From Faecimorpha sp963627615 (GTDB lineage Bacteria > Bacillota > Clostridia > Lachnospirales > Bianqueaceae), in assembly GCA_963627615.1 (NCBI GenBank), contig CAVGBV010000055.1:1-18220 (forward strand): a DNA stretch of 18,220 nucleotides, given 5' to 3'. Under the pieces are notes generated by a model that was given only the letters and a program-made list of their open reading frames with translations, searched no databases and was not told where the DNA came from. The translations under genes were made by a program, and so were the position numbers. Each line of letters opens with the position of its first letter. Positions within the stretch are counted from its first letter, which is position 1. This document shows positions 1 to 7,229 of this stretch, piece by piece.

Positions 1-65
1 TACATTTTTTGCTGGAACATATTGTAAATTTACATAATTTGTGATAATATGTATTATATAAGAAT

Positions 66-143
66 ATGAATGTTGATGAGAATTCAGGGAAAACAGACAT
101 TATATTTCTAGGAAGACTCCATGCAGCATTAGAAAAGAGATAA
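66..143 (+). other. Short open frame of 25 codons, doubtful
   Basis: A short open frame reads MNVDENSGKTDIIFLGRLHA and five more residues before TAA. There is no convincing Shine-Dalgarno sequence in front of it, and the DNA is very AT-rich. A ten-base string GAAGACTCCA occurs inside it and again at about 151-160. It could be a fragment of a lost gene or a chance frame. I do not recognise a family. Confidence 0.12.
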
Positions 144-310
144 ATGTGAGAAGACTCCAGAAAACTATTATAATATGTGAGCTATGATCAAGTTAAATGT
201 TGTAAGAGGGTAGACTATAAATTATGTAGGTAGTTACGTATTGGAAAAATATATTTTCTCTAAAGGACAGATTTCAGTTCTGATAAACTATACTTCAGTG
301 TTTTTGCCAT

Positions 311-400
311 TTACCCCAAACAATCGAGAGGGGCTATGCTCAAAAGTTTCACAATTATCATGCTGAAAAAGCCGATAGTAGTACTCCAATCAGAAATCAT
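311..400 (-). CDS. Candidate small hydrophobic peptide, 29 aa
   Basis: On the minus strand an ATG at 400-398 follows a good Shine-Dalgarno sequence (AGGAGG, seven bases upstream). It opens a 29-codon frame ending at 311. The peptide starts MISDWSTTIGFFSMIIVKLL and has one continuous hydrophobic stretch at about residues 9-23, so a single membrane-spanning peptide is possible. In-frame ATGs upstream (406, 430) are also possible starts. The frame lies wholly inside a segment closed by an inverted repeat (314-331 with 477-494) and downstream of a leftward promoter at 507-535. That arrangement recalls type I toxin mRNAs, in which mRNA ends pair and hide translation. I do not recognise the peptide itself, and a non-coding RNA is an equally good reading. 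Confidence 0.25.
   Translation of the reverse strand: MISDWSTTIGFFSMIIVKLLSIAPLDCLG
314..331 (+). repeat. Left arm of 18-bp inverted repeat
   Basis: The sequence CCCCAAACAATCGAGAGG is the reverse complement of 477-494 with a single mismatch. Pairing continues inward after a two-base bulge with CATAG/TTATG type pairs (UUAUG with CAUAG in the leftward transcript). The two arms enclose about 145 bases. No flanking target-site duplication is visible, so a mobile-element reading is weak. An RNA closing stem fits the neighbouring promoter better. Confidence 0.6.
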
Positions 401-476
401 AGACATCCCTCCTCGAATGTTAGCTATCATGTTACAGTCCCCTCTCACTTATCACTAAGTCTCATTAGCAACATAA

Positions 477-494
477 CCTCTCGATTGTGTGGGG
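477..494 (-). repeat. Right arm of 18-bp inverted repeat
   Basis: CCTCTCGATTGTGTGGGG is complementary to 314-331 with one mismatch. It would lie about six bases from the predicted 5' end of a leftward transcript starting near 500. The transcript's first bases would therefore pair with sequence about 165 bases later. Confidence 0.6.
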
Positions 495-506
495 CGGGAC
501 AATTAA

Positions 507-535
507 ATTATAGCAGGAGTTTGTAACTTGTTCAA
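507..535 (-). promoter_or_regulatory. Leftward sigma-A type promoter
   Basis: On the minus strand there is TTGAAC (535-530) as -35, exactly 17 bases of spacer, and a perfect TATAAT (512-507) as -10. Transcription would begin near position 500 and run left into the inverted-repeat segment at 314-494. It lies just beyond the end of the broken pentapeptide gene and cannot serve it. Confidence 0.5.
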
Positions 536-561
536 TACTCGTTCCCATTTTTTGTAAGTTG

Positions 562-1160
562 TTATTCTCGCTGTCGAATGGTTAGCAAGTTCATATAGGA
601 GCATGGGCAGATAATCCCATACCTTCTTTGCAGCAGAAACAAATTAAGATAGTTGTACTTGGTGTCGGATATAAACAAAAGCTTGTTTTTCTTTAAATTC
701 CTATTTTCTTTCAAATTTTGCAAGGCATCCTCTAAGTTATCAGAAATTCTACAAGTTGGGTAAACATTATATATGTTTATGCCAGAGGAAATATTAATAT
801 TATGGCATCCTGCAAGTGATGTATTGACAATAGTTGAGTAGAAAAACTTTGCGTTTGTTAAATTACAGTTCTTGAATTTACAGGCCATAAAAACACAGTT
901 ACGAAATTATACATTTTGAAAAGAACAATCCTTGAATGAGGTTCCCCAAAAGTCGCACCCGTAAAATATCGCGTCTTTGAAATTGGTTTTTGTAAAACAA
1001 GACCCCCTGAAGTTTACAAAATCAAATGTCTGCGACTGGGCTAAGCAATTTACCACATGGCTTTTCGCAAGGTATCGGCAACGGAGAGATTTAATAAATT
1101 TCTTTTTTGACACTTATATGAAATCAAATTTAGCCGGTCTATTCTATAGGTTTGCCCCAT
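562..1160 (-). pseudogene. Broken pentapeptide-repeat protein gene
   Basis: The gene appears to start at ATG 1160-1158, which has a strong AGGGAGG site nine bases upstream. That frame (MGQTYRIDRLNLISYKCQKR and 16 more residues) stops at 1050-1052. A shift of one base, consistent with a one-base deletion near 1050-1055, restores a frame with obvious pentapeptide repeats: DFVNF RGSCF TKTNF KDAIF and onward, with F or L at every fifth position. A TAA at 907-909 then interrupts the repeats without disturbing the five-residue register, which continues as RNCVF MACKF KNCNL TNAKF. The frame ends at 562 with a lysine/asparagine-rich tail. Reconstructed length is about 199 codons. Pentapeptide-repeat proteins form right-handed quadrilateral beta-helices; some mimic DNA, but a specific role cannot be read here. 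The base composition is much more AT-rich than the genes to the right, suggesting acquired DNA. A GTG at 1113 is in the repeat frame but lacks a ribosome site and follows a stop directly. Confidence 0.75.
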
Positions 1161-1200
1161 GTAATAATTCCTCCCTATTTATTGATATAAATAATTATAA

Positions 1201-1569
1201 CAAAATACTGCCATATTTCAAGTCATAAGAAAAGTACTATACGATGATCAGCCGTACACCGTTAACGGCACATATCACAGCGCCACGATTAGCAGCTATG
1301 CCAGAACAAAGTCTCCTATGATTCCGGCCAGAATGAAGCTTAGTGGGAACAGAGGAATCTCGTTGCCAAGAGAGCCGACGCACGATATAATCCAGAGGCG
1401 AAGCAGCCAGCTAACAAAAGGAATTCCGCAGTTCAAACCATCGATTGAAAACTAGGCGATCTCCCGTGTGTATGTATCTATCTATCGCATGGGACAGATT
1501 AGAAATGTAATAAAAGAAGAAATCGATCGTATCAATGAAAAATACGGGAATACTGAGTCTAAGGACTGA
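1201..1569 (+). other. Decayed open-frame remnant, function unknown
   Basis: One reading frame is open from 1201 to 1569 apart from a TAG at 1453-1455. It has no usable start codon with a ribosome site at its left end. It contains LYDDQPYTVNGTYHSATISS, then a basic, proline-containing stretch, then after the stop VYVSIYRMGQIRNVIKEEID and a short tail. The last 26 codons (ATG 1489 to TGA 1569) have a normal-looking charged helix, IKEEIDRINEKYG. I do not recognise a family. The stretch is most simply the tail of an older gene cut by the AT-rich insertion on its left. Confidence 0.25.
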
Positions 1570-1816
1570 AAAAATAATATAGTGATGATTAGATTCGACA
1601 CCTTAACCGATTCTCAGCAGAAATCCTCTCGACCGATTGTAATTTTCCTGATGTTGTGATAAGATACTTCTATACAGTTATCCATAGTTTTGCTGCGAAT
1701 CTCAAATGAATGGTGATGAAAATGGCTGAGACACCGATAGAAAAATTGCATTTATCTGTTTGCGCAAATACTGTCTCTCCGCCATACATATAAAACCACT
1801 AAGGAGAAAAACATCA
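1570..1816 (+). other. Intergenic region before the first Sel1-repeat gene
   Basis: No gene is supported here. At 1637-1665 there is TTGTAA, 17 bases, TAAGAT, a weak candidate promoter for the downstream gene. The stretch TGTCTCTCCGCCATAC at about 1775-1790 is identical to a string inside the 63-codon gene at 3503-3694, and is followed after a few bases by the same CTAAGGAG ribosome-site context. This marks the decayed left end of a duplicated unit in which most of the small gene has been deleted. Confidence 0.5.
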
Positions 1817-3493
1817 ATGGAAGCGATCAGGAAAAGGACGGGAAACAGACTGGACAGTGGTGTTAATATTTTCTGCGATAAGGAAGCGTTGGATGCTTTT
1901 ACGTATGCGGCAATTGCGGAGCTCAAGGAAGTAACATCAGAAGATTATGATATAACCGCGGACGACGGGGATGATCCCAACGACCAGAAATTCGTAATGA
2001 TGGTGAATTTTACAGATTCTTTTACGACATGCGTATATACATGCACAGAGAAAAAAGCGGAGATACGTTTTTATATTCGAGATGACAGAAAACCGTATTA
2101 CAGAGTCATTCAAAAAGGCGAATGGGAAGTGGATGAAACCGGGCATATCCAGATAACAACAGAGGATTTGCAAAATGACGAAACTACACCGTTTTTTCTG
2201 GCATTTTGGCAGATGAGAAGGTTCCTGCGTAAAACGGGGAAGCTTGCGGGGGTGGAAGAATTAGGAGATAAAGACGCCGGAATTATCGTTTATGGGCATG
2301 GTAAAGGGGAGAACCTGGACGCGAAAATAGTTCGCGGGGAAGAACGGCCAGATTTACCATACAATGTTTTTGGCGAACAGATCATGTGCTCATATCCGAA
2401 TAACCTGATGATTGACATGATGCTGGCTGGAATGTCCGTCGAAGATAAGATCACGGCGGCGGAAGGCGGTGATCCGGATTGTATGGAGGACCTTGCGGAG
2501 GCCTATCTCATGGGGTACGGCGTGGATCAGAATTTTGAAAAGTCGGCATATTGGACGGAAAAACTTGCAGAGAACGGCAGTGTGAGAGGGCAGTTCAATA
2601 TCGGAAGTTATTACGCGAAAGGTTGTGGCGTAAAGAGAGACTTTGAAAAGGCTGTGCAGTGGATGCAGAAGGCTGCGGATCATGGGAGCAAAGCTGCGTC
2701 AGACATGGCGAAGAAGTATAAGGAGATGTCAGAGAATCTCCCCAAGGCACAAGCGGGTGATGCTAAGGCACAGGCGGCAGTCGCGGATACATATATGCAG
2801 ATCGGAGAATCTTTAAAGCAGTTTGGCTCCAAGAGGGATTATGAAGAGACCTTCAAGTGGTCTAAAAAAGCGGCTGACCAGGGAGATTTGGATGCAATGA
2901 GCCTGCTGGCGTTCTGCTATAAGTGCGGGAAAGGAACGACAGTAGATCTAGCGAAAGCCATTGCGCTGTATCAGAAAGCAGCGGACCAGGGTCATGCATG
3001 TGCACAGTTGAATCTTGCGCTATGCTATCTGAATGGAGATGGCGGTGAGCGGAATGAAGTTCAGGGCTATATGTGGGAATACCGGGCAGCGGACCAGGGG
3101 TACACAATGGCAATGAAAGCATTGAATCTCCAACAGAAAACGGTGGAACAGATCATTGAGAAATATAAGGCCCCGGAGACAATCGTCACATTGGAGGGAA
3201 CACAGTACGAAGACCGAGCGGACCGTTGTAAAAGGTTACAGAAAGGGACAGAACTTACTTATAAGATCACAAAAGATAAAAATGGGAAGGAACAGATTGA
3301 GCTGTTCTATAATGGCGGAACGGTAGGAGTGCTTTCAAAGGGAAATTCTGCACCGCTCATAGCTTTATTAAAGCTCGATCGGATTGATATGAAGGTTACG
3401 GTTAAAAGCTGTATTTCCAGGGCACACAATGCGGAGGTGCAATTGAATCTTATGATAAGGGAGAAGAAACCTGAACATACACTGAAAGGATGA
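1817..3493 (+). CDS. Sel1-repeat protein with C-terminal HIRAN-like domain
   Basis: A 558-residue protein starting at ATG 1817, chosen because AAGGAG lies just upstream; an earlier TTG in frame at 1760 lacks a site. Residues about 15-200 form a conserved domain of unknown function (begins VNIFCDKEALDAF) shared with the large downstream paralogue. Residues about 205-435 hold Sel1-like TPR repeats of the A-x-x-G-x-A type, for example YAKGCGVKRDFEKAVQWMQK and CYLNGDG. Residues about 457-548 (VTLEGTQYEDRADRC ... NGGTVGVLS ... APLIALL) have the pattern of a HIRAN domain, known from SNF2-family and other nucleic-acid proteins. Sel1 repeats usually scaffold protein partners. No signal peptide or membrane segment is seen, so a cytoplasmic location is likely. 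Compared with its paralogue it lacks about 45 N-terminal residues and everything after KKPE: the coiled coil, RCC1-like repeats and zinc ribbon. It looks like a truncated tandem duplicate that is still open. The partner and role are unknown. Confidence 0.85.
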   Translation: MEAIRKRTGNRLDSGVNIFCDKEALDAFTYAAIAELKEVTSEDYDITADDGDDPNDQKFVMMVNFTDSFTTCVYTCTEKKAEIRFYIRDDRKPYYRVIQKGEWEVDETGHIQITTEDLQNDETTPFFLAFWQMRRFLRKTGKLAGVEELGDKDAGIIVYGHGKGENLDAKIVRGEERPDLPYNVFGEQIMCSYPNNLMIDMMLAGMSVEDKITAAEGGDPDCMEDLAEAYLMGYGVDQNFEKSAYWTEKLAENGSVRGQFNIGSYYAKGCGVKRDFEKAVQWMQKAADHGSKAASDMAKKYKEMSENLPKAQAGDAKAQAAVADTYMQIGESLKQFGSKRDYEETFKWSKKAADQGDLDAMSLLAFCYKCGKGTTVDLAKAIALYQKAADQGHACAQLNLALCYLNGDGGERNEVQGYMWEYRAADQGYTMAMKALNLQQKTVEQIIEKYKAPETIVTLEGTQYEDRADRCKRLQKGTELTYKITKDKNGKEQIELFYNGGTVGVLSKGNSAPLIALLKLDRIDMKVTVKSCISRAHNAEVQLNLMIREKKPEHTLKG

Positions 3494-3502
3494 AATTCAA
3501 CC

Positions 3503-3694
3503 ATGCACACCCCTGATTTTACAAATTTCCTTGGCTATCGTAACGCTTTACTCGAGGAGAAGCTTGAAGAGTGTCTCTCCGCCATACAGCGCGGCGAAAC
3601 GGAGTTCTCTATTGATCGAGGCGATCTGACGGACAGTGAGGTAGAGTATCTGCAGGAGGAAATCCGGCGCAGAATCAAAATAAAAAACAACTAA
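3503..3694 (+). CDS. Small acidic hypothetical protein, 63 aa
   Basis: The ATG at 3503 lies nine bases after the preceding stop, with AAAGGATG as a moderate ribosome site. The product is a small, charged, probably helical protein with a second half of the type DLTDSEVEYLQEEIRRRIK. No domain is recognised. It ends 14 bases before the next gene, so the three genes form one operon. Part of its coding sequence (TGTCTCTCCGCCATAC at about 3573-3588) also occurs upstream of the first Sel1 gene, showing that this gene was once part of a duplicated pair with the Sel1-repeat gene. A role as an accessory partner of the large protein is possible but unproven. Confidence 0.65.
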   Translation: MHTPDFTNFLGYRNALLEEKLEECLSAIQRGETEFSIDRGDLTDSEVEYLQEEIRRRIKIKNN

Positions 3695-3708
3695 GGAGGA
3701 AAGAGGCA

Positions 3709-6700
3709 ATGCCTACAGTGACCAACCCGGAGACCGGAGAAACAAAAGAGATTTCGATGGAAGAATTCATGAAGAGGGTAGGAGAAGGAGACGGTCCTAT
3801 CGGAATTCAGCAGATTGTTACAGATAAGGATGGGAATAAGCATGTGACGGATATCTATGGGAACATGTCCGGTATGGATGACGGACTGGACAGATCTGTC
3901 AATATATTCTGCGACAAGGAAGCGCTGAATGCTTTTACGTATGTGGCGATTGCGGAGCTCAAGGAAGTAACATCAGAAGATTATGATGAAAACGCGGACG
4001 AAGGGTATGATCCCAGCGACCAGAAATTCGTCATGACAATCGATTTTACAGATTCTACTACGACATGTGTATATACATGCACAGAGGAAAAAGTGGAGAT
4101 ATGTTTCTATATCCGGGATGAGAGAAAGTCGAATACCAAAGTCATTCGAAAAAGCGAATGGAAGGTGGATGAGGCCGGGCATATCCAGATAACGACGGAG
4201 GATTTGTGTAATGACAAAACCATACCGTTTCTTTTGGCATTCCGACAGATGAGAAGGTTTCTCCGTAAGACGGGGAAGCTCGCGGAACTGAAGAAATTAG
4301 ACAATAAAAGCACCGGAGTGATCGTTTATGGACAAGGGAAGGGCGAGAATCTGGACGCGAAGATAGTTCGCGGGAAGAACCGGCCAGATCTGCCATGCAA
4401 TGTTTTTCTCCTTGGGGAACAGATCATGCGTCCCTATCCGGATGAAATGATGACGGAGATGATGTTGTCCGGAATGTCTATCGAAGATAAGATCAAGTCA
4501 GCGGAAGGCGGGGATCCGGATTGTATGGAGAACCTTGCACTTGCTTACCTCAATGGGGATGGCGTGGATCAGAATTTTGAAAAGTCGGCGTATTGGATGG
4601 AAAAACTGGCGCAGACCGGCAGTGCGACCGGCCAGTTCAATATCGGACTGCATTACGCGAAAGGCTGCGGCGTCAAGAGAGACTTTGAAAAGGCTGCGCA
4701 GTGGATGCAGAAAGCGGCGGAGCAGGGGGATGAAGATGCTCCCGAGGTGGCCAAGATGTATAAGGAGATGTCAGAGAATCTCCAAAAGGCGCAAGCGGGG
4801 GATCTTAAGGCACAGGCGGACGTTGCGAAGACATATATGCAGATCGGAGGATCTTTGGAGCAGTTTGGCCCCGGAAGTGATTATGAAGAAGCCTTCCGGT
4901 GGTCTAAAAAAGCGGCGGATCAGGGAGATTTGGACGCGATGTATTATCTGGCTCTCTGCTATGAGCATGGGAGAGGAACGGCCGAGGATCCAGCAAGAGC
5001 CGCTGTGATGTATCAGAAAGCAGCGGAGTTAGGCCATGCGCCATCGCAGTGGAATCTTGCGGTATGCTATCTGAATGGAAATGGCTGTGAGCGCAATGAA
5101 GTTCAGGGCTATATGTGGGCATACCAGGCAGCGGATCAGGGATATGAGCTCGCGATCAATGGATTGCGTCACCAGCAGAAAACGATTGAACAGATCATTG
5201 AGTTATACAAGGATCCGGAGACAACTGTCACCTTGGAGGGAACCCAGTACGAAGGACGGGCGGACCGTTGTGAAAGGCTACAAAAAGGAACAGGATTTAC
5301 TTATAAGCTTACAAAAGATAAAAATGGGGAGGAACAGCTTGAGCTGTTCTACAATGGCGGAACGGTAGGAGTGCTTTCCGGGTGGAGTTCCGCGCCTCTC
5401 ATCGCGTTGTTAAAGCTCGATCGGATTCATATGAGGGTTACGGTTAAGAGCTGTATTCCCAAGTCGCAGCGTGGTTCCAGGGCGCGGAACGCGGATGTAC
5501 GGTTGAATCTTATGATAACCGCGAAGAAACCGGAGACGCCGGAAGAGAGAGCCGCGCGCTTGGAGGCGGAACGTATCGCGGCAGAAAAGGCGAGACGTGA
5601 AGCGGAAGAAGCGGCTAAGCGTAAAGAAGCGGAAGAGAAGGCGCAATTGGAGCGGGAGGAAGCAGAGAGAAGGCGTAAAGAAGAGGAAGAACGCCGGATA
5701 AGCGCGGAAGTTCATAAGAATCTGGATCGTGATAGAGCCCGCTGCAAAATCGCGATGGGAATGATTGCGTGCAGTATGCATCATGTTGTAGCGGTCAAAC
5801 CGGATGGAACCGTAATCGCGGCCGGCAAGAATGATCGTAATCAGTGTGATGTTTCCGGATGGAGAGATATTGTTGCTGTTGACTGCGATGAGTATGGTAC
5901 GGTTGGACTAACCAAGGATGGCCATGTAAAATACACCGGAGGGAGCGTGTATGGACAGAGCAACTGTACGACGTGGTCCGGAATCAAACAGGTTGTGATG
6001 AGCGAAGAATGCATATTTGGCCTGAAGGAAGACGGGACGGTAGTAGCGACTCCCTATATACATGTAAACTCTGCCGCACCGGATGTAACCACTTGGCGAG
6101 ACATTGTGGAACTTCGTCGAATGGGAGACTGCACTGTCGGTATTGACGTAAACGGGAAGGCAATCAGTGTGAATCGCAATTATTATGGAAGAGCAGAGAA
6201 GGAACGCTGCTATGCGAAGGAAGGGATCATTGACGCGGCAGTAGGGGATTATGATTCTGTGATAACCATGAAAAAGGATGGAACTTGCGGAGCCTTTTCG
6301 CCGAGTCAGTATAAGCCGCAGGAAATTGTTAAGATATACATGCTGAGCAAGAGGCCGATTGCTATTTTGTCCGATGGTAGGATTATTATGGAGGAGTGGC
6401 AGATCAAGAAAGAGGTCGACCGTTTTGCGGCGGCCCATGCTTCAGAAAAAATGATAGCGGTAAGCGGTTCACTATACATGTGCGCTTTCCTTTCAGAAAA
6501 AGGAAGAATCTATATCGTTGGCGGCAATACACTTGGTATCAATAAAGAATTAAGCACAGGCGAACCCTTTGGACAAGGATTCCAGCTCTTCGACAGTTTC
6601 ACAAAGATGATGGATGAAAGGGAAGCTGAGCAGGCGGCAGCGGAGCAGAGAAGGCAAGAAAAGGAAGCCAGGAAAGCAGAATGGAGATCGCAGGGTGTTT

Positions 6701-6780
6701 GCCAATATTGCGGCGGGACATTGAAGAAGGGCCTGTTCTCAATAAAGTGTACTTCCTGCGGTAAGAAGAAGGATTATTAA
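3709..6780 (+). CDS. Giant Sel1-HIRAN-RCC1-like-zinc ribbon protein
   Basis: A 1023-residue protein with a strong AAGGAGGAAAGAGGCA ribosome site before ATG 3709. Order of parts: unique N-terminus 1-60; conserved unknown domain about 62-250 (VNIFCDKEALNAF onward); Sel1-like repeats about 254-488; HIRAN-like domain about 507-603 (VTLEGTQYEGRADRC, NGGTVGVLS); charged coiled coil about 610-668 rich in E, R, A and K; RCC1-like beta-propeller repeats about 678-961 with recurring KPDGTV, TKDGHV, KEDGTV, KKDGT and W-R-D-I-V units; a second short coiled coil about 966-994; and a C-terminal zinc ribbon with cysteines 998, 1001, 1014 and 1017 (CxxC-12-CxxC). Sel1 and RCC1-type propellers are protein-interaction scaffolds, HIRAN is linked to nucleic-acid ends, and zinc ribbons bind nucleic acid or protein. 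The combination suggests a large cytoplasmic adaptor. No enzyme motif is seen. The gene ends at a strong terminator. Confidence 0.88.
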   Translation: MPTVTNPETGETKEISMEEFMKRVGEGDGPIGIQQIVTDKDGNKHVTDIYGNMSGMDDGLDRSVNIFCDKEALNAFTYVAIAELKEVTSEDYDENADEGYDPSDQKFVMTIDFTDSTTTCVYTCTEEKVEICFYIRDERKSNTKVIRKSEWKVDEAGHIQITTEDLCNDKTIPFLLAFRQMRRFLRKTGKLAELKKLDNKSTGVIVYGQGKGENLDAKIVRGKNRPDLPCNVFLLGEQIMRPYPDEMMTEMMLSGMSIEDKIKSAEGGDPDCMENLALAYLNGDGVDQNFEKSAYWMEKLAQTGSATGQFNIGLHYAKGCGVKRDFEKAAQWMQKAAEQGDEDAPEVAKMYKEMSENLQKAQAGDLKAQADVAKTYMQIGGSLEQFGPGSDYEEAFRWSKKAADQGDLDAMYYLALCYEHGRGTAEDPARAAVMYQKAAELGHAPSQWNLAVCYLNGNGCERNEVQGYMWAYQAADQGYELAINGLRHQQKTIEQIIELYKDPETTVTLEGTQYEGRADRCERLQKGTGFTYKLTKDKNGEEQLELFYNGGTVGVLSGWSSAPLIALLKLDRIHMRVTVKSCIPKSQRGSRARNADVRLNLMITAKKPETPEERAARLEAERIAAEKARREAEEAAKRKEAEEKAQLEREEAERRRKEEEERRISAEVHKNLDRDRARCKIAMGMIACSMHHVVAVKPDGTVIAAGKNDRNQCDVSGWRDIVAVDCDEYGTVGLTKDGHVKYTGGSVYGQSNCTTWSGIKQVVMSEECIFGLKEDGTVVATPYIHVNSAAPDVTTWRDIVELRRMGDCTVGIDVNGKAISVNRNYYGRAEKERCYAKEGIIDAAVGDYDSVITMKKDGTCGAFSPSQYKPQEIVKIYMLSKRPIAILSDGRIIMEEWQIKKEVDRFAAAHASEKMIAVSGSLYMCAFLSEKGRIYIVGGNTLGINKELSTGEPFGQGFQLFDSFTKMMDEREAEQAAAEQRRQEKEARKAEWRSQGVCQYCGGTLKKGLFSIKCTSCGKKKDY

Positions 6781-6786
6781 AATTTT

Positions 6787-6812
6787 GAGGGAGATGTCAA
6801 TCTCCCTCTTTT
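6787..6812 (+). terminator. Rho-independent terminator after the Sel1/RCC1 gene
   Basis: GAGGGAGAT and ATCTCCCTC form a perfect nine-base-pair stem with a GTCA loop, followed by TTTT. It lies six bases after the stop codon and separates the Sel1-repeat operon from the genes to the right. Confidence 0.85.
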
Positions 6813-6841
6813 CCCTTGCATGAATATAAGGAGGTAACCCA

Positions 6842-7201
6842 ATGTCATTTTTTGAAAATACTCGCAAGCCCAAGGGACTTGGCGGTAAGGTGATGGTCAC
6901 CATGATGAATATCGGCCATCGGGCGCTGGCGAGCTGGGGGATGCGGTTCCTCCCTATGGCGCCGGACGCGAAGGTGTTGGACTGCGGCTGCGGCGGTGGC
7001 GCAAATATCCAAAAGCTCCTGAAAAAGTGCCCGCAGGGCATCGTCAAGGGCATCGACTATTCGGCGGTCAGTGTGGAGAAGGCCATTTTCGCGGAGTCGT
7101 GGTTCGATCTGGTCACCGCGTTTGAGACAGTCTACTTCTGGCCCCATTTGCCGCAGTGCTTTCAGGAGGTTCTCCGTGTCCTGAAGCCGGGCGACCAATA
7201 A
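6842..7201 (+). pseudogene. Class I SAM methyltransferase remnant
   Basis: A strong AAGGAGG site precedes ATG 6842. The 119-residue product carries the SAM-binding motif I as VLDCGCGGGANIQKLL (residues about 40-57) and motif II as GIDYSA, and later the strand FDLVTAFETVYFW and LRVLKPG typical of class I methyltransferases. Between GIDYSAVSVEKA and AESWFD the usual helix, the acidic-loop strand and surrounding sequence of roughly 30-40 residues are absent, and the protein stops directly after LKPGDQ, where the family normally continues for some 70-100 residues. It is therefore an internally deleted and C-terminally truncated remnant and probably inactive. It is more GC-rich than its neighbours. 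It ends 28 bases before the WYL gene, so its promoter region and ribosome site may now only lead into that operon. Confidence 0.75.
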
Positions 7202-7229
7202 GTGATCCGCCAGGGAAGGAGGCGAGGCC

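Larger units (their letters stand above)
1774..5520 (+). repeat. Tandem partial duplication of a two-gene unit
   Basis: The unit from about 1774 to 3474 is homologous to the unit from about 3572 to 5530. Long stretches match almost base for base, for example around CTGCGATAAGGAAGCG / CTGCGACAAGGAAGCG and TGGATCAGAATTTTGAAAAG. The first copy has lost most of the 63-codon gene and the N-terminal 45 codons of the large gene. Its start ATGGAAG aligns with codon 17 of the second copy. It ends just after codons for KKPE. The second copy is complete and carries the additional C-terminal domains. Confidence 0.8.

Noticed and set aside
1..310. CRISPR array or origin in the AT-rich left end
   Set aside because: Only one ten-base direct repeat (GAAGACTCCA) is present, with no regular spacing and no replication boxes recognised.
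314..494. Miniature transposon with terminal inverted repeats
   Set aside because: The repeats are good, but no flanking target duplication is visible and a promoter is placed exactly to transcribe from one arm. Kept as an RNA candidate instead.
977..1228. A plus-strand open frame opposite the pentapeptide gene
   Set aside because: It mirrors the repeat coding of the other strand, and has no ribosome site at its start.
4535..5008. Long arginine-rich open frame inside the large Sel1 gene
   Set aside because: Composition (R, K, W rich, low complexity) and full overlap with a clear domain protein mark it as an out-of-frame shadow.
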